From: SZAS-79 sp031376265
GTDB taxonomy: Bacteria; Pseudomonadota; Gammaproteobacteria; Burkholderiales; SG8-39
NCBI GenBank assembly: GCA_031376265.1
Contig: JANMDK010000353.1
Span: 18,349-82,348 of the forward strand
Reading direction: 5' to 3'
DNA length: 64,000 nt
Each line of letters opens with the position of its first letter. The stretch's first letter is position 1. Shown here in pieces: positions 18,362 through 27,464 of the stretch. The notes under the pieces were generated by a model. That model was not told the origin of the DNA. It did no database searches and saw only the letters and a program-made list of their open reading frames with translations. A program made the position numbers and the translations under genes.

Positions 18362-19501
18362 ATGAAGATCACTGACGTCATTACGCATCAGCTGTCCTGC
18401 AACGTTGAAACGCCGTTCACCTCCTCCCGGGGCTGGTGGTACAAAACCAAGGGCGCTCTTGTCGTTGAGATCGTCACCGACGAAGGACTCATCGGCTGGG
18501 GCGACTGCTATGGGCCTTCCGCAGTGGCCAAGAGCGTGGTGGACACGTTGCTCAAGCCCTCGGTGATCGGCCGCGATCCGTTCGATGTCGAAGTGATCTG
18601 GGAAACGCTCTACAACAAGGTCAAGGATTACGGTCTGACCGGCATGACGATCTCGGGCATCAGCGGGATCGACATCGCGCTCTGGGACCTCATCGGCAAG
18701 GCGACCGGCAAGCCGATCCACAAGCTGATCGGCGGAGCATTCCGCACCGATCTCACGGCGTACGCGACCGGCATCTACTTCACCGACATGAACCGGCTCA
18801 CCGAGACGGCCGTCGAAGAGGCGCTCGGCTACAAGGAGCAAGGCTTTCCCGCAGTGAAAATGAAGATCGGCCTGGGCTCGATGAAGAAGGACCTGGCGCG
18901 GATCCAGGCCGTGCGCGAGGCGCTGGGCCCGGACATCCTCCTGATGGTCGACGCGAACCACTGCTACAACGTGCCCCAGGCAATCCAGATCGGGCGCGAG
19001 ATGGAGAAGCTCGGCATCCACTGGTTCGAGGAGCCGGTCTCGCCCGAAGACCTCGACGGCTACGCCGAGGTCTCACAGGCGCTCGACATGCAGGTCGCTG
19101 GAGGCGAGAACGAATTCACCAAGTTCAGCTTTCGCGAAATCATCAACCGCCGGGCGATGGACATCGTGCAACCCGATGTGTGCGCGGCGGGCGGCATCAC
19201 CGAATGCAAGAAGATCGCCGCCCTGGCGCAGGCGCATTGGGTCCAGTGCGTACCACACGCGTGGGGCACCGCGATCGGGCTCACCGCGACGATGCATTTC
19301 CTCGCTTCGCTGCCGGAGTGCCCTCCCTGCCTGGTGCCGCAGCCGCCGATGCTCGAGTATGAGCAAACCTATAACCCGTTTCGCGAAGAACTCGGCGGCA
19401 ACGTGTTCAGCCACAGCAAGGGAATCGTCAAAGTGCCGCAGGGGCCGGGGCTCGGGATCGAGATCAACCGCGAGATCCTGCAGCGCTACAGGGTGGCCTA
19501 A
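18362..19501 (+). CDS. Mandelate racemase/muconate lactonizing enzyme family protein (acid-sugar dehydratase-like)
   Basis: This 379-residue enolase-superfamily enzyme abstracts the alpha-proton of a carboxylate substrate. Active-site residues are visible: the KxK base in AVKMKIG (Lys166, Lys168), metal ligands Asp197 (MVDANH), Glu223 (FEEP) and Glu249 (GGENEF), and His299 in VPHAWGT. The KxK/His pattern fits the mandelate-racemase subgroup, mostly acid-sugar dehydratases; the exact substrate is unknown. The ATG at 18362 is used because the family N-terminus KITDV starts there. It is the only plus-strand gene between 1 kb and dnaA, so it may be a later insertion. Confidence 0.9.
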   Translation: MKITDVITHQLSCNVETPFTSSRGWWYKTKGALVVEIVTDEGLIGWGDCYGPSAVAKSVVDTLLKPSVIGRDPFDVEVIWETLYNKVKDYGLTGMTISGISGIDIALWDLIGKATGKPIHKLIGGAFRTDLTAYATGIYFTDMNRLTETAVEEALGYKEQGFPAVKMKIGLGSMKKDLARIQAVREALGPDILLMVDANHCYNVPQAIQIGREMEKLGIHWFEEPVSPEDLDGYAEVSQALDMQVAGGENEFTKFSFREIINRRAMDIVQPDVCAAGGITECKKIAALAQAHWVQCVPHAWGTAIGLTATMHFLASLPECPPCLVPQPPMLEYEQTYNPFREELGGNVFSHSKGIVKVPQGPGLGIEINREILQRYRVA

Positions 19502-19614
19502 ATACGGGTGAAGCAGCGCCAGATTGCCAAAAGAGACAAAGCCGCCGCACTAGCTGCCGGGATACTTTCTAGAGATTTGCCACGCCGAGCAACGACGCGG
19601 CAGAGGAGTAAAAG

Positions 19615-22176
19615 CTACTTGCCGCGACCGGCGGTGCGATCGGTCTTGATGCCGTTCTTCTCGGCCATCGAGTAGTACTTGAGCGATTCGCCGTAGTCCT
19701 TGGCGACATCGCCCTTGCCTTCGGCGAAAATGTCGCCCAGCGCCTTGGCCGCCTCGAATTCGCCCGCCCGGATCGCGCGGACATAAAGCCGAACGGCCTG
19801 CTTGATATTGCCGGACGACTCGGCGGCCTTGCCCTGCTGGAATAGCGGGATGGCAGGCGCAACCGGCGTTGCGGAGGCGCCGGGATCGGTGAGATTCGGG
19901 GAAACGCTGGCCAACTGCTCGCCGCCGCCACCGGATTTCGCCTCAACCGCGGGCACGCCACGAGCCTCGTTGGCCTTCCTTGCGGCTTCTTCCTCCTTCA
20001 TTGCCAGACGCTCAGCCGCGCCCATCGCCATGCTCTTGGGCTTGGGGGCTTCGGTAGGCGGCTTGGCCACGGCTGTTGGCGTGACCGGAGTCACTGCCGC
20101 CTGCTTCGCCGCGGCTGCTTTGTCCGCCGCCGCTCTGTCGGCTGCAGCGGCGGCCACTTTGTCGGCTTCGGCCTTATCTGTCGCCGCGCGCGCTTTGTCG
20201 GCCGCGGCACGCTGGTCGGCGGCCACCTTGTCGACTGCAGCCTTCTCGGCGGCGAGCTTGTCTGCCTTGGCCTTGTTCTCGAGGTCGGCTTTCTTCTGCG
20301 CCTCGCTGTCCTTGGCTTTCTTCGCCGCTTCTTCGGCTTTCGCCACCGCGGCCTTGGCCTCGGCTTCCTTCTGCTTCACGAGCTCGGCCTGCTTGGTGAG
20401 CTCGGCCTCGCGGCGCTTGGTTTCCTCGGCCAGCTGCGCCATCTTGACCTGGTCACCCGAGGCCTTGGCTTCCGCCTCGCGCTGACGCGCGAGCTCGAGT
20501 TCCTTGGCCGCGGCCTGTTCGCCTTGCCGGGCCGAAATCAATTGTTCGTTAGACTTCTTTGCGACCTCGAGGGCCGCCATCAACGCTTCTGTATCGGGCT
20601 TGCGCGTCGCGAAATAGATCCCGCCGCCGCCGATGGCCGCCACGATGAGGCCGATTGCGATCGGCACCAGCGGCGAGCCCTTTTTCTTCCTGAGGTCGCT
20701 CGAGAGCTTGACCGTCTCGGCCTCTTTTTTCTTCAGCTCTTCCTGGATGCGCGCCTGCTCTTCTTCCTGTTTCTTCAGCTGGATCTGAAGGTCGGCTTCG
20801 CGCTTGGCGAGCTTGGCCTCGAAAGCCGCTTTCTCCGCGGTCTCCTTTTCGATACGGATCTTGGCTTCGGCCGCCTGCTTGGCCTCGAGGTCGGCCGAGC
20901 GCTTCAGGTATTCGGCTTCGCGCTTGGCGAGCTCCTCTTCGAGCTTGGCTTTTTCCTCGGCAAGCTTGGCCTTGACCTCTGCCTCACGGCGGGCGGCTTC
21001 TTCGAGCTCGCGCTTTTCAAGCTCCGCAGCGGCAAGGCCCTTGGTTGCGGTGTCGTCGGCCACCCCGCGCAGCTTGGCGCTCTTCCTCTTGGCCAGCGCC
21101 GCGTAGATGCCGTCGGGGAACTGCTTGACGTAGAGGTCGAAGTCGTCGGCGTCGTTGCCGTCCTTGATCGAGCGCCAGAACTCGAGCTCGACTTCCTGGG
21201 TGCCGGTCTGGCCGGTGCCGGTGCCGGAGGCGCCCGCGGCGGCGCCCGCGAGGGCGGCCGGGGGCAAGGGGGCATCAAACGCGAGCGAGCCGACGATCGT
21301 CTTGTCGCTTTCGTCGGTGGTGGCCTTGCCTTCGAGCGCATTCTTGAGGTCGCCGCCCAGGTCCCGCGCATTCTGGTAGCGCTGGGTCATGTTCTTCGCC
21401 AGCGCCTTGGCGATGATTGCGTCGAACAGCGGCGAGATATTGGTATTCAGCCGCGACGGCATGACCGGTTCGTCCTGGAGGATCTTCTTCGCGATCGTCC
21501 AGGTGCTGGTGCCGGTGAACGGCTTCTCGCCAGTGAGGAACTGGTAAAGGATGATGCCGGCCGAGAAAATGTCCGTGCGCCGGTCGATCTCGCCGCCTTC
21601 GATCTGCTCCGGCGACATGTAGGCCGGCGTGCCGACGATCGCACCGGCCTGCGTCTTCTCGGACGCGGACCGGTCCGCGTCCGTGATCCGCGCGACGCCG
21701 AAGTCCGCGAGCTTCACGCGACCCTTGTTGTCGATCATCACGTTCGCGGGCTTGATGTCGCGGTGGATGATGCCGGCCTCGTGCGCGAAGTGCAGCGCCT
21801 CGCAGAGCTCGCCCATGATGTGGACGGCTTCCTTGATGTCGAAGCGCTCGTTCGCGTCGAAGAAGTCCTTGAGCTCCTTGCCCTGGATGAACTCCATCAC
21901 GATGTAGGCAACGTCGCCCTCGGCGCCGAAGTCGTACACCTGCACGATGTTCGGGTGGTTCAGCCGCGCGACCGCCTGGGCCTCACGATCGAAACGCATC
22001 GTGTATTCGCGCGCCGTGTCTTCGTCGAGCGCGCTCTTGAGAATCGTCTTGATTGCGACCTTGCGATGCAACCGCGGATCCATGCCCGCATACACGACGC
22101 CCATCGCACCCTTGCCTAGAACGGCCTGGATGTCGTAGCGCCCGAGTGTCTTTATGTCAGCGGGGGGTGCAGCCAT
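19615..22176 (-). CDS. Membrane Hanks-type Ser/Thr protein kinase with TolA-like coiled coil and Sel1-like C-terminus
   Basis: This 853-residue protein starts with a complete eukaryote-like kinase domain (about 14-275): glycine loop GKGAMGVVY, Lys43 in VAIK, HRDIKPANV (Asp140), DFG at 158-160 and GTPAYMSPEQ. It continues with the WRSIKDGNDADDFDLYV segment (about 333) often found in bacterial stress and caspase-like proteins, then a Glu/Lys/Ala coiled coil (about 380-500). One transmembrane helix (about 502-523) follows, then a second Ala/Lys/Asp/Glu-rich coil (about 525-700), a Pro linker and a Sel1/TPR-like tail (about 778-843). The ATG at 22176 has an AGGGAA ribosome site. A cytoplasmic kinase with a periplasmic coil is inferred. 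Phospho-targets are unknown. Confidence 0.92.
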   Translation of the reverse strand: MAAPPADIKTLGRYDIQAVLGKGAMGVVYAGMDPRLHRKVAIKTILKSALDEDTAREYTMRFDREAQAVARLNHPNIVQVYDFGAEGDVAYIVMEFIQGKELKDFFDANERFDIKEAVHIMGELCEALHFAHEAGIIHRDIKPANVMIDNKGRVKLADFGVARITDADRSASEKTQAGAIVGTPAYMSPEQIEGGEIDRRTDIFSAGIILYQFLTGEKPFTGTSTWTIAKKILQDEPVMPSRLNTNISPLFDAIIAKALAKNMTQRYQNARDLGGDLKNALEGKATTDESDKTIVGSLAFDAPLPPAALAGAAAGASGTGTGQTGTQEVELEFWRSIKDGNDADDFDLYVKQFPDGIYAALAKRKSAKLRGVADDTATKGLAAAELEKRELEEAARREAEVKAKLAEEKAKLEEELAKREAEYLKRSADLEAKQAAEAKIRIEKETAEKAAFEAKLAKREADLQIQLKKQEEEQARIQEELKKKEAETVKLSSDLRKKKGSPLVPIAIGLIVAAIGGGGIYFATRKPDTEALMAALEVAKKSNEQLISARQGEQAAAKELELARQREAEAKASGDQVKMAQLAEETKRREAELTKQAELVKQKEAEAKAAVAKAEEAAKKAKDSEAQKKADLENKAKADKLAAEKAAVDKVAADQRAAADKARAATDKAEADKVAAAAADRAAADKAAAAKQAAVTPVTPTAVAKPPTEAPKPKSMAMGAAERLAMKEEEAARKANEARGVPAVEAKSGGGGEQLASVSPNLTDPGASATPVAPAIPLFQQGKAAESSGNIKQAVRLYVRAIRAGEFEAAKALGDIFAEGKGDVAKDYGESLKYYSMAEKNGIKTDRTAGRGK

Positions 22177-22339
22177 TAATGGTTTCCCTGAAACCTCGTG
22201 TGGCCAAGGCGGGCGCGCGCCGCAACCGCGGGCCAGCGCCTCCACTTCGAACCGCAATGATTCACCACTTTAGCGGATTTCGCCACCCCCGAAAAGGTCG
22301 CCGGCGCGGCGCGAGCACCCGCAGCGTGACGGATTGCGT

Positions 22340-23248
22340 TCAGCCCGGCGCGTTTCGCTTGGCCGCCTCGCGCGCCTCGATGGCGGCATGGCGCTCCAGC
22401 AGCCGGCGGGCGCGATTGACAACCGGCACGTCGATCATCTTGCCTTCCAGCGCGAACGAGGCCCGGCCCGCGGCCTCGGCTGTGACATTTTCCTCAATTA
22501 CGCGCTTTGCAAAGGCGATTTCGCCGGCCGACGGCGTGTATTCGGTGTTTACGATCGGCACCTGGCCCGGATGAATGCAGCCTGCGCCCAAGAAGCCGAA
22601 CTGGCGCGACCGCCGGACCATGGCCCCGAAAGCCGCCCAGTCGCCGAAGCCGGCCACGCTGGCGATGAACCCGAGCGGCATCAGGCCGGCCGAACGCGCC
22701 GCGAAGACCATCTGCTGCTTGGGCATGAGAAGCGTCTCCTCCACCGGTGCCATGCCGTTTTCCAGCGCGAAATCCTCCCCGCCGATATTCATGGCCGCGA
22801 GGCGAGGCACCGCCTGCGCGATTTCGCTCATGCGAAAAAATGCCTGGGGGGTTTCGACCATCGCGATGAAGCGCGTGTGCCCCGCCTTGAGGCCGCGCCG
22901 CACTTCGAGCTCGCCGACCAGCTCGTCCAGCAGGCGCAGGTGATCCGCGCCCTGCGCCTTGGTGACCGCAATGCCGTCGACTTCCGGCCCGATCGAGGCT
23001 TCGAGGTCGCGCACCGCCATGTCCAGCGGGCGGTTGATGCGCACCACCACATCCGCACCGCCGCGCCGCACGCGCGAAGCGGCCTTGGCAACGAGGGTGC
23101 GCGCGCTGTCCTTCTCCGCGGCCGGCACGCTGTCCTCGAGATCCAGCTGGATGCAGTCGGCGCCGCGCGCATGCGCTTTGTCGACGTACTTCTCGACGTT
23201 CACCGGGACGTACATCAGCGAACGCCAGACTGGCAGGCCGGGTTTCAT
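22340..23248 (-). CDS. CitE-like (HpcH/HpaI family) CoA-ester lyase
   Basis: This 302-residue TIM-barrel protein belongs to the CitE/malyl-CoA lyase family. It shows RSLMYVPVN near the N-terminus, DCIQLDLEDSV with the metal-site region, the Glu ligand in MVETPQAF and the Asp ligand in GGEDFALE. Members cleave citramalyl-CoA, malyl-CoA or citryl-CoA to acetyl-CoA and a keto acid. It overlaps an upstream CaiB-type CoA-transferase by 4 bp, so the pair probably activates and then cleaves the same organic acid. A citramalate- or itaconate-like substrate is a reasonable guess, not proven. Confidence 0.9.
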   Translation of the reverse strand: MKPGLPVWRSLMYVPVNVEKYVDKAHARGADCIQLDLEDSVPAAEKDSARTLVAKAASRVRRGGADVVVRINRPLDMAVRDLEASIGPEVDGIAVTKAQGADHLRLLDELVGELEVRRGLKAGHTRFIAMVETPQAFFRMSEIAQAVPRLAAMNIGGEDFALENGMAPVEETLLMPKQQMVFAARSAGLMPLGFIASVAGFGDWAAFGAMVRRSRQFGFLGAGCIHPGQVPIVNTEYTPSAGEIAFAKRVIEENVTAEAAGRASFALEGKMIDVPVVNRARRLLERHAAIEAREAAKRNAPG

Positions 23249-24504
23249 TCGTCTTCTCCTTTGATTGCATCCCGCGCGCCTTCGCAGACAGCCCCGGAAG
23301 CGAGCAGCGCGTCGTACCGCGCACCATCCACGCCGACGGCGGCCAGCAACTCGCGGTTGTGTTCGCCGAGCGCCGGCGCCGGCGTGCGGATGGTGCCCGG
23401 CGTGCGCGAGAGCCTCGGGACCACGTGGTGCATCGGCATCGCGCCCATCTCTGCGTCCGGGTAGTCGGCAACGACTTCCCTTTCGAGCACATGCGGATCG
23501 TCGAGGATCTGCGCAATGTCGTAGATCGGCCCGATCGTGACCTCGGCCGCCTCGAAAAAGCCCACGTTTTCCGCCTGCGTGCGCTCGGCGATAAAAGCGC
23601 CGAGGATCGCATCCAGCGCCGCGCGATTTTGAACGCGCGCATCATTGGTGCTGTAGCTGGGATCGTCGACGAGATCGTCGCGGCCGATCGAGCGGAACAG
23701 GCGCTCCGCCATTTTCTGCGTCGAGGCCGAGAGGCAAACCCACAACCCGTCGCTCGTGCGATAGGCATTGCGCGGGCCTGAATTGGTCGACCCGCTGCCG
23801 ACGCGCGGCTTGACCTTCCCGGTCAGGCGGAAATTGGCCGCCTGCGGACCGAGCACCGCGAACAGGGGATCGAACAGCGGCAGGTCGATCACCTGCCCGG
23901 CTCCCTTGTTGGTTTCGACTTCGCGCAACGCCATCATCACGGCCGACGCGCCATACAGGCCCGCGACGCTGTCGGCGAGATACATCGGCGGCAGCACCGG
24001 CTCGCGGTCGGCGAAGCCGTTCATCGACGCGAACCCCGACATGCCTTCGACGAGCGTGCCGAACCCCGGCCGGCTTTTATACGGCCCGCTCTGGCCCCAT
24101 CCGGAGATGCGAACGATCACGAGTTTCGGATTGGCTTCGAGCAGCCGCTCGGGCGCGAGGCCCATCTTTTCGAGCGTGCCCGGGCGAAAGCTCTCGACCA
24201 GCACCGCGGCGCCCGCCACGAGTTGCAGCAGCAGCTCACGCGCCTTCGGGTTGCGCAGCTCGAGCCCGAGGCTCTTCTTGTTGCGCGCGTAGATTTTCCA
24301 GTTGGTGGCGACGTTGCGGGTTTTCCACGCACGCAGCGTGTCGCCCGCCGGAGGTTCGATCTTGATCACTTCAGCGCCAAAGTCGCCAAGCAGTTGCGTC
24401 AACGTATTCCCGGCCACGAGGCGCGACAGGTCCAGCACCCGCACGCCATCGAGCGGGCCGCTCGCATCGCGAACGTAATCGCGTTTTTTCGGGGAGGCTC
24501 GCAA
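23245..24504 (-). CDS. CaiB/BaiF family CoA-transferase paired with a CitE-like lyase
   Basis: This class III CoA-transferase of about 419 residues has LDGVRVLDLSRLVAG, DFGAEVIKIE and the catalytic Asp in LADSVAGLYG (about residue 178). No in-frame ATG occurs near the N-terminus; the most likely start is a TTG at 24504 without a strong ribosome site. The gene begins 11 bp downstream of a truncated tctC remnant. The missing ATG may therefore reflect the same deletion that cut tctC, with the natural start lost. Coupled (ATGA) to the lyase gene. Substrate unknown. Confidence 0.88.
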   Translation of the reverse strand: MRASPKKRDYVRDASGPLDGVRVLDLSRLVAGNTLTQLLGDFGAEVIKIEPPAGDTLRAWKTRNVATNWKIYARNKKSLGLELRNPKARELLLQLVAGAAVLVESFRPGTLEKMGLAPERLLEANPKLVIVRISGWGQSGPYKSRPGFGTLVEGMSGFASMNGFADREPVLPPMYLADSVAGLYGASAVMMALREVETNKGAGQVIDLPLFDPLFAVLGPQAANFRLTGKVKPRVGSGSTNSGPRNAYRTSDGLWVCLSASTQKMAERLFRSIGRDDLVDDPSYSTNDARVQNRAALDAILGAFIAERTQAENVGFFEAAEVTIGPIYDIAQILDDPHVLEREVVADYPDAEMGAMPMHHVVPRLSRTPGTIRTPAPALGEHNRELLAAVGVDGARYDALLASGAVCEGARDAIKGEDE

Positions 24505-24515
24505 GGACTTGCCGG

Positions 24516-24734
24516 CTAGTCGGATTGGATGCCCGCGACCGGTTGGCCGAGGCCATCCGCAAGTTTCCTGCCGATGGCGCGAGCGAAGAGGTCGTTAGAG
24601 CCGCCCGGGGGATACGGCACGACAAACTGGATCGGGCGGGCGGGGAATTTCGGTTGCGCCTGCGCGATCGGCGCGATCAGGATCAGCGTCATCGCCAAGG
24701 AAAGACCCATCGGCGTTAGAAACAGTCTCGTCAT
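24516..24734 (-). pseudogene. Truncated TctC/Bug-family periplasmic binding protein (N-terminal remnant)
   Basis: This 72-residue frame has a good signal peptide (ending AIAQAQ) and then the start of a Bug/TctC tricarboxylate-binding protein: FPARPIQFVVPYPPGGSNDL, then FARAIGRKLADGLGQPV. Homology ends abruptly after GQPV; the next residues AGIQSD and a stop are not family sequence. Full-length members are about 320 residues, so about four fifths is gone. The junction abuts a CoA-transferase gene with no ATG, consistent with a deletion between an ancestral tctC and that gene. It is unlikely to make a functional binding protein. Confidence 0.8.
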
Positions 24735-24811
24735 CGCGTTGCCAATTCGGAAAAACTAATTGCCATGTGAGCCGCTATCTGCTTGATTCTATCCAAAAAT
24801 AAGTTGGACAT

Positions 24812-27397
24812 TTAAGCGCCCTTCCCGACTAACCGCCTCTCGCGTGCGCGCTGCAGCAGCCAGATCATCACGACGAGAAGCGTTGCCGGAAGGAAAACCC
24901 AGTAGGGCGAAGGCCGGGCCGGATTCGGCAGCTTGATCTCCACGATCTTGTATCCCTGCTCGACACCGAGCTTCTTCGCTCGGCTGCCGAACTTCACGCT
25001 GGCCACTTCGATGTCCTCGCCCAGCGCAGCCAGGGTCACGCCGCCGGCGCGAAGGCGCTCGCGGCCATTGGCGCCTTCGCCAAGCGGCAGCGCCACGGTC
25101 TTGCGGATCGCCTTGCCTTCGATCGATTCCCCCGCGATGGTCACCGCGAGCCACTCGTCGGCCTGGAGCCTGTCCGCCTGCTTGTAAAGCTGGCTGGCGG
25201 GCAGGGTCTCGTATTTGGGATGGAACCGGTCGATCACCCAGTCCGGCCGGAAGAAGAGGAAGGTCGCAACGAGCAGCAGGCCGATCTCGAGCCACGTGCA
25301 GCGTGTGCGGAACCAGCCCATCGTGGCGGCCGCGAAAAGAAGCGATGCGATCGTCGCGCTGATGGCCACCACCACGATCTCAAGCCACGAGCCGACGCCG
25401 ATCAGCAGGATCTGCGGGTTGAAGATGAAGACGAAAGGCAGGATCGCGGTGCGAAAGCTGTACCACGTGGCCTGCAGGCCGGTCGCGTTCGGGTCGTCGC
25501 CTGAAATCGCCGCCGCCGCATAGGACGCCAGCCCGACCGGTGGCGTCACGTCGGCCATGATGCCGAAATAGAACACGAAGAGGTGCACCGCGATCAGAGG
25601 GATCACGAGATCGCTGCGCGCACCTAGCTCGACGATTACCGGCGCCATGAGCGTGGCGACCAGGATGTAGTTCGCCGTGGTGGGCACGCCCGCGCCGATC
25701 AGCAGGCAGATCACCGCCGTCAGCACAAGCATCACGAGGACGTTGCCGGCCGAAATCTGCTCGACGAAGTCGGTCATCATGAGTCCCATGCCGGTCAGCG
25801 TGATCACGCCGACGATAAGTCCGGCGCTCGCGCAGGCCACGCCGATGCCGATCATGCTGCGCGCGCCGAGCACCAGCCCCTTCCAAAGATCTCCAAGGCC
25901 CTTCTTCCACCCGGCCGCGACCTGCCCAGTGCGGCGGAAAAACGCCAGCAACGCCGGCTGGATGACGACCAACACGATGGCCGTCGCCGTCGCCCAGAAA
26001 GCCGAGGTGCCAGGCGAAAGCTCCTCGACCATGAGGCACCAGAGCAGCACGACGATCGGGATGAAGAAGTGCGCGCCCGCGCGCACCGTCGGCCAGGGCT
26101 CGGGAAGGTGCAGGACCGGCGCAAGCGGATCGTCCTGGGGGATGTCCGGGAAACGCGCCGAGTACGCGAGCAGGCCGACATAGGTAACCAGCGTGAGGGC
26201 GGCGAGCGCCCAGGCGGCATCTTCCGCGAAGACCCAGCGCACCGCGGTGATGCCGTAGTAGACGAGCGCCAGGGCCGCGAAGGTGCCGCTGACGCCCAGG
26301 GCCCAGCCGAGGATCCGCTGTTTCGGGGTTCGCACGTAGCCGCGCGGAATGGTCTTGAGGTCGTACTTGAGCGCCTCGAGGTGCACGATATAGAAAAGCG
26401 CGATATACGAAATGATCGCCGGCAGCGCCGCGTGCTTGCAGATCTCCGGATAAGGGATGCCTACGTACTCGACCATGAGGAACGCCGCGGCGCCCATCAC
26501 GGGCGGCATCAACTGCCCATTGATCGACGAGGCCGCCTCGATCGCGCCGGCCTTGACGCCCGAATAGCCGGTGCGCTTCATGAGCGGGATCGTGAAGATG
26601 CCGCCCGAAACCACGTTCGAAACCGAGGAGCCCGAGACCACGCCGTTCAGCGCCGAGGACACCACCGCCACCTTGGCGGGCCCGCCGCGCAGGTGGCCGA
26701 GCAGCGCGATCGACACCTGCATCATGTAGTTGCCCGCGCCCGCAATGTCGAGCAGCGTGCCGAAAAGCACGAAGAGGAAGATGAACTGCACCGAAACGCC
26801 GAGCGCGACGCCGTACACGCCTTCGGTCGTCAGCCACATGTGCGACACGAAGCGCTGCACCGTCGCGCCCTTGTGCTGGATCACCTCCGGCATCAGCGGG
26901 CCAGCGAAGATGTAGATGAGGAAGAGTCCGGTCGTGACCAGCATCCCCATGCCCATTGCACGGCGCGTCGCCTCGAGCATGATGCCGATGCCGATCAGGC
27001 CGACCGTCATGTCCATGGTCGTGGGCTTGCCGGGACGCGTCGCGAGCTCGTTGTAGTAAAGGTAGAGGTAGGCCGCGCAGAAGGCGCCGATGACGGCCAG
27101 CACCCAGTCGGCCGCAGGCACCACCTTGCGGGACGAAGACTTGAACGCGGGAAAAGCGGCGAAGGCGAGAAACACCGAGAACGCGAGGTGCACGGCGCGC
27201 GCCTCCGTGTCGTTGAAGATGCCGACCCCGAATACGAAAGGCAGGGGCGAGGCGTACCAGATCTGGAAAATCGACCAGGCCGCGGCGACCAGCGCAAGGA
27301 AAGTGCCGACCGCGCCGATCGGCTCCCGTCCGCCGACGTCGGCTTCCTTGACGAGCTGTTCGAGATCGGTTGCCGCCACTGCAGCTGGCTGGCTCAT
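24812..27397 (-). CDS. TRAP transporter fused permease (DctQM fusion with DUF3394 tail)
   Basis: This 861-residue inner-membrane protein is the fused small and large permease of a TRAP-TAXI solute importer driven by an ion gradient. The large-permease signatures LNGVVSGSSVSNVVSGGIFT, AASSINGQLMPPVMGAAAFL and GVPTTANYILVATL are present, with many hydrophobic segments. The C-terminal soluble segment ending in another membrane helix is the DUF3394 domain usual in TAXI systems. It lies downstream of its binding-protein gene, with a terminator hairpin between them. Confidence 0.95.
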   Translation of the reverse strand: MSQPAAVAATDLEQLVKEADVGGREPIGAVGTFLALVAAAWSIFQIWYASPLPFVFGVGIFNDTEARAVHLAFSVFLAFAAFPAFKSSSRKVVPAADWVLAVIGAFCAAYLYLYYNELATRPGKPTTMDMTVGLIGIGIMLEATRRAMGMGMLVTTGLFLIYIFAGPLMPEVIQHKGATVQRFVSHMWLTTEGVYGVALGVSVQFIFLFVLFGTLLDIAGAGNYMMQVSIALLGHLRGGPAKVAVVSSALNGVVSGSSVSNVVSGGIFTIPLMKRTGYSGVKAGAIEAASSINGQLMPPVMGAAAFLMVEYVGIPYPEICKHAALPAIISYIALFYIVHLEALKYDLKTIPRGYVRTPKQRILGWALGVSGTFAALALVYYGITAVRWVFAEDAAWALAALTLVTYVGLLAYSARFPDIPQDDPLAPVLHLPEPWPTVRAGAHFFIPIVVLLWCLMVEELSPGTSAFWATATAIVLVVIQPALLAFFRRTGQVAAGWKKGLGDLWKGLVLGARSMIGIGVACASAGLIVGVITLTGMGLMMTDFVEQISAGNVLVMLVLTAVICLLIGAGVPTTANYILVATLMAPVIVELGARSDLVIPLIAVHLFVFYFGIMADVTPPVGLASYAAAAISGDDPNATGLQATWYSFRTAILPFVFIFNPQILLIGVGSWLEIVVVAISATIASLLFAAATMGWFRTRCTWLEIGLLLVATFLFFRPDWVIDRFHPKYETLPASQLYKQADRLQADEWLAVTIAGESIEGKAIRKTVALPLGEGANGRERLRAGGVTLAALGEDIEVASVKFGSRAKKLGVEQGYKIVEIKLPNPARPSPYWVFLPATLLVVMIWLLQRARERRLVGKGA

Positions 27398-27418
27398 GCC
27401 AGGCTCCCTGAAAACAAA

Positions 27419-27444
27419 AAGGGCGGAACTCTCATTCCGCCCTT
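27419..27444 (-). terminator. Intercistronic intrinsic terminator between the TAXI binding protein and TRAP permease
   Basis: A 10-bp perfect stem (AAGGGCGGAA with TTCCGCCCTT) and a 6-base loop are followed on the minus strand by TTTTTGTTTT. It lies 20 bp after the binding-protein stop and 21 bp before the permease start. It probably lets most transcripts end after the binding-protein gene, giving excess binding protein over permease. Confidence 0.8.
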
Positions 27445-27464
27445 GTTACCACCTGATGCCCGGC

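Noticed and set aside
19502..19614. Spacer between the dehydratase and kinase stops examined for a bidirectional terminator
   Set aside because: Only an imperfect stem without a U-tract is visible.
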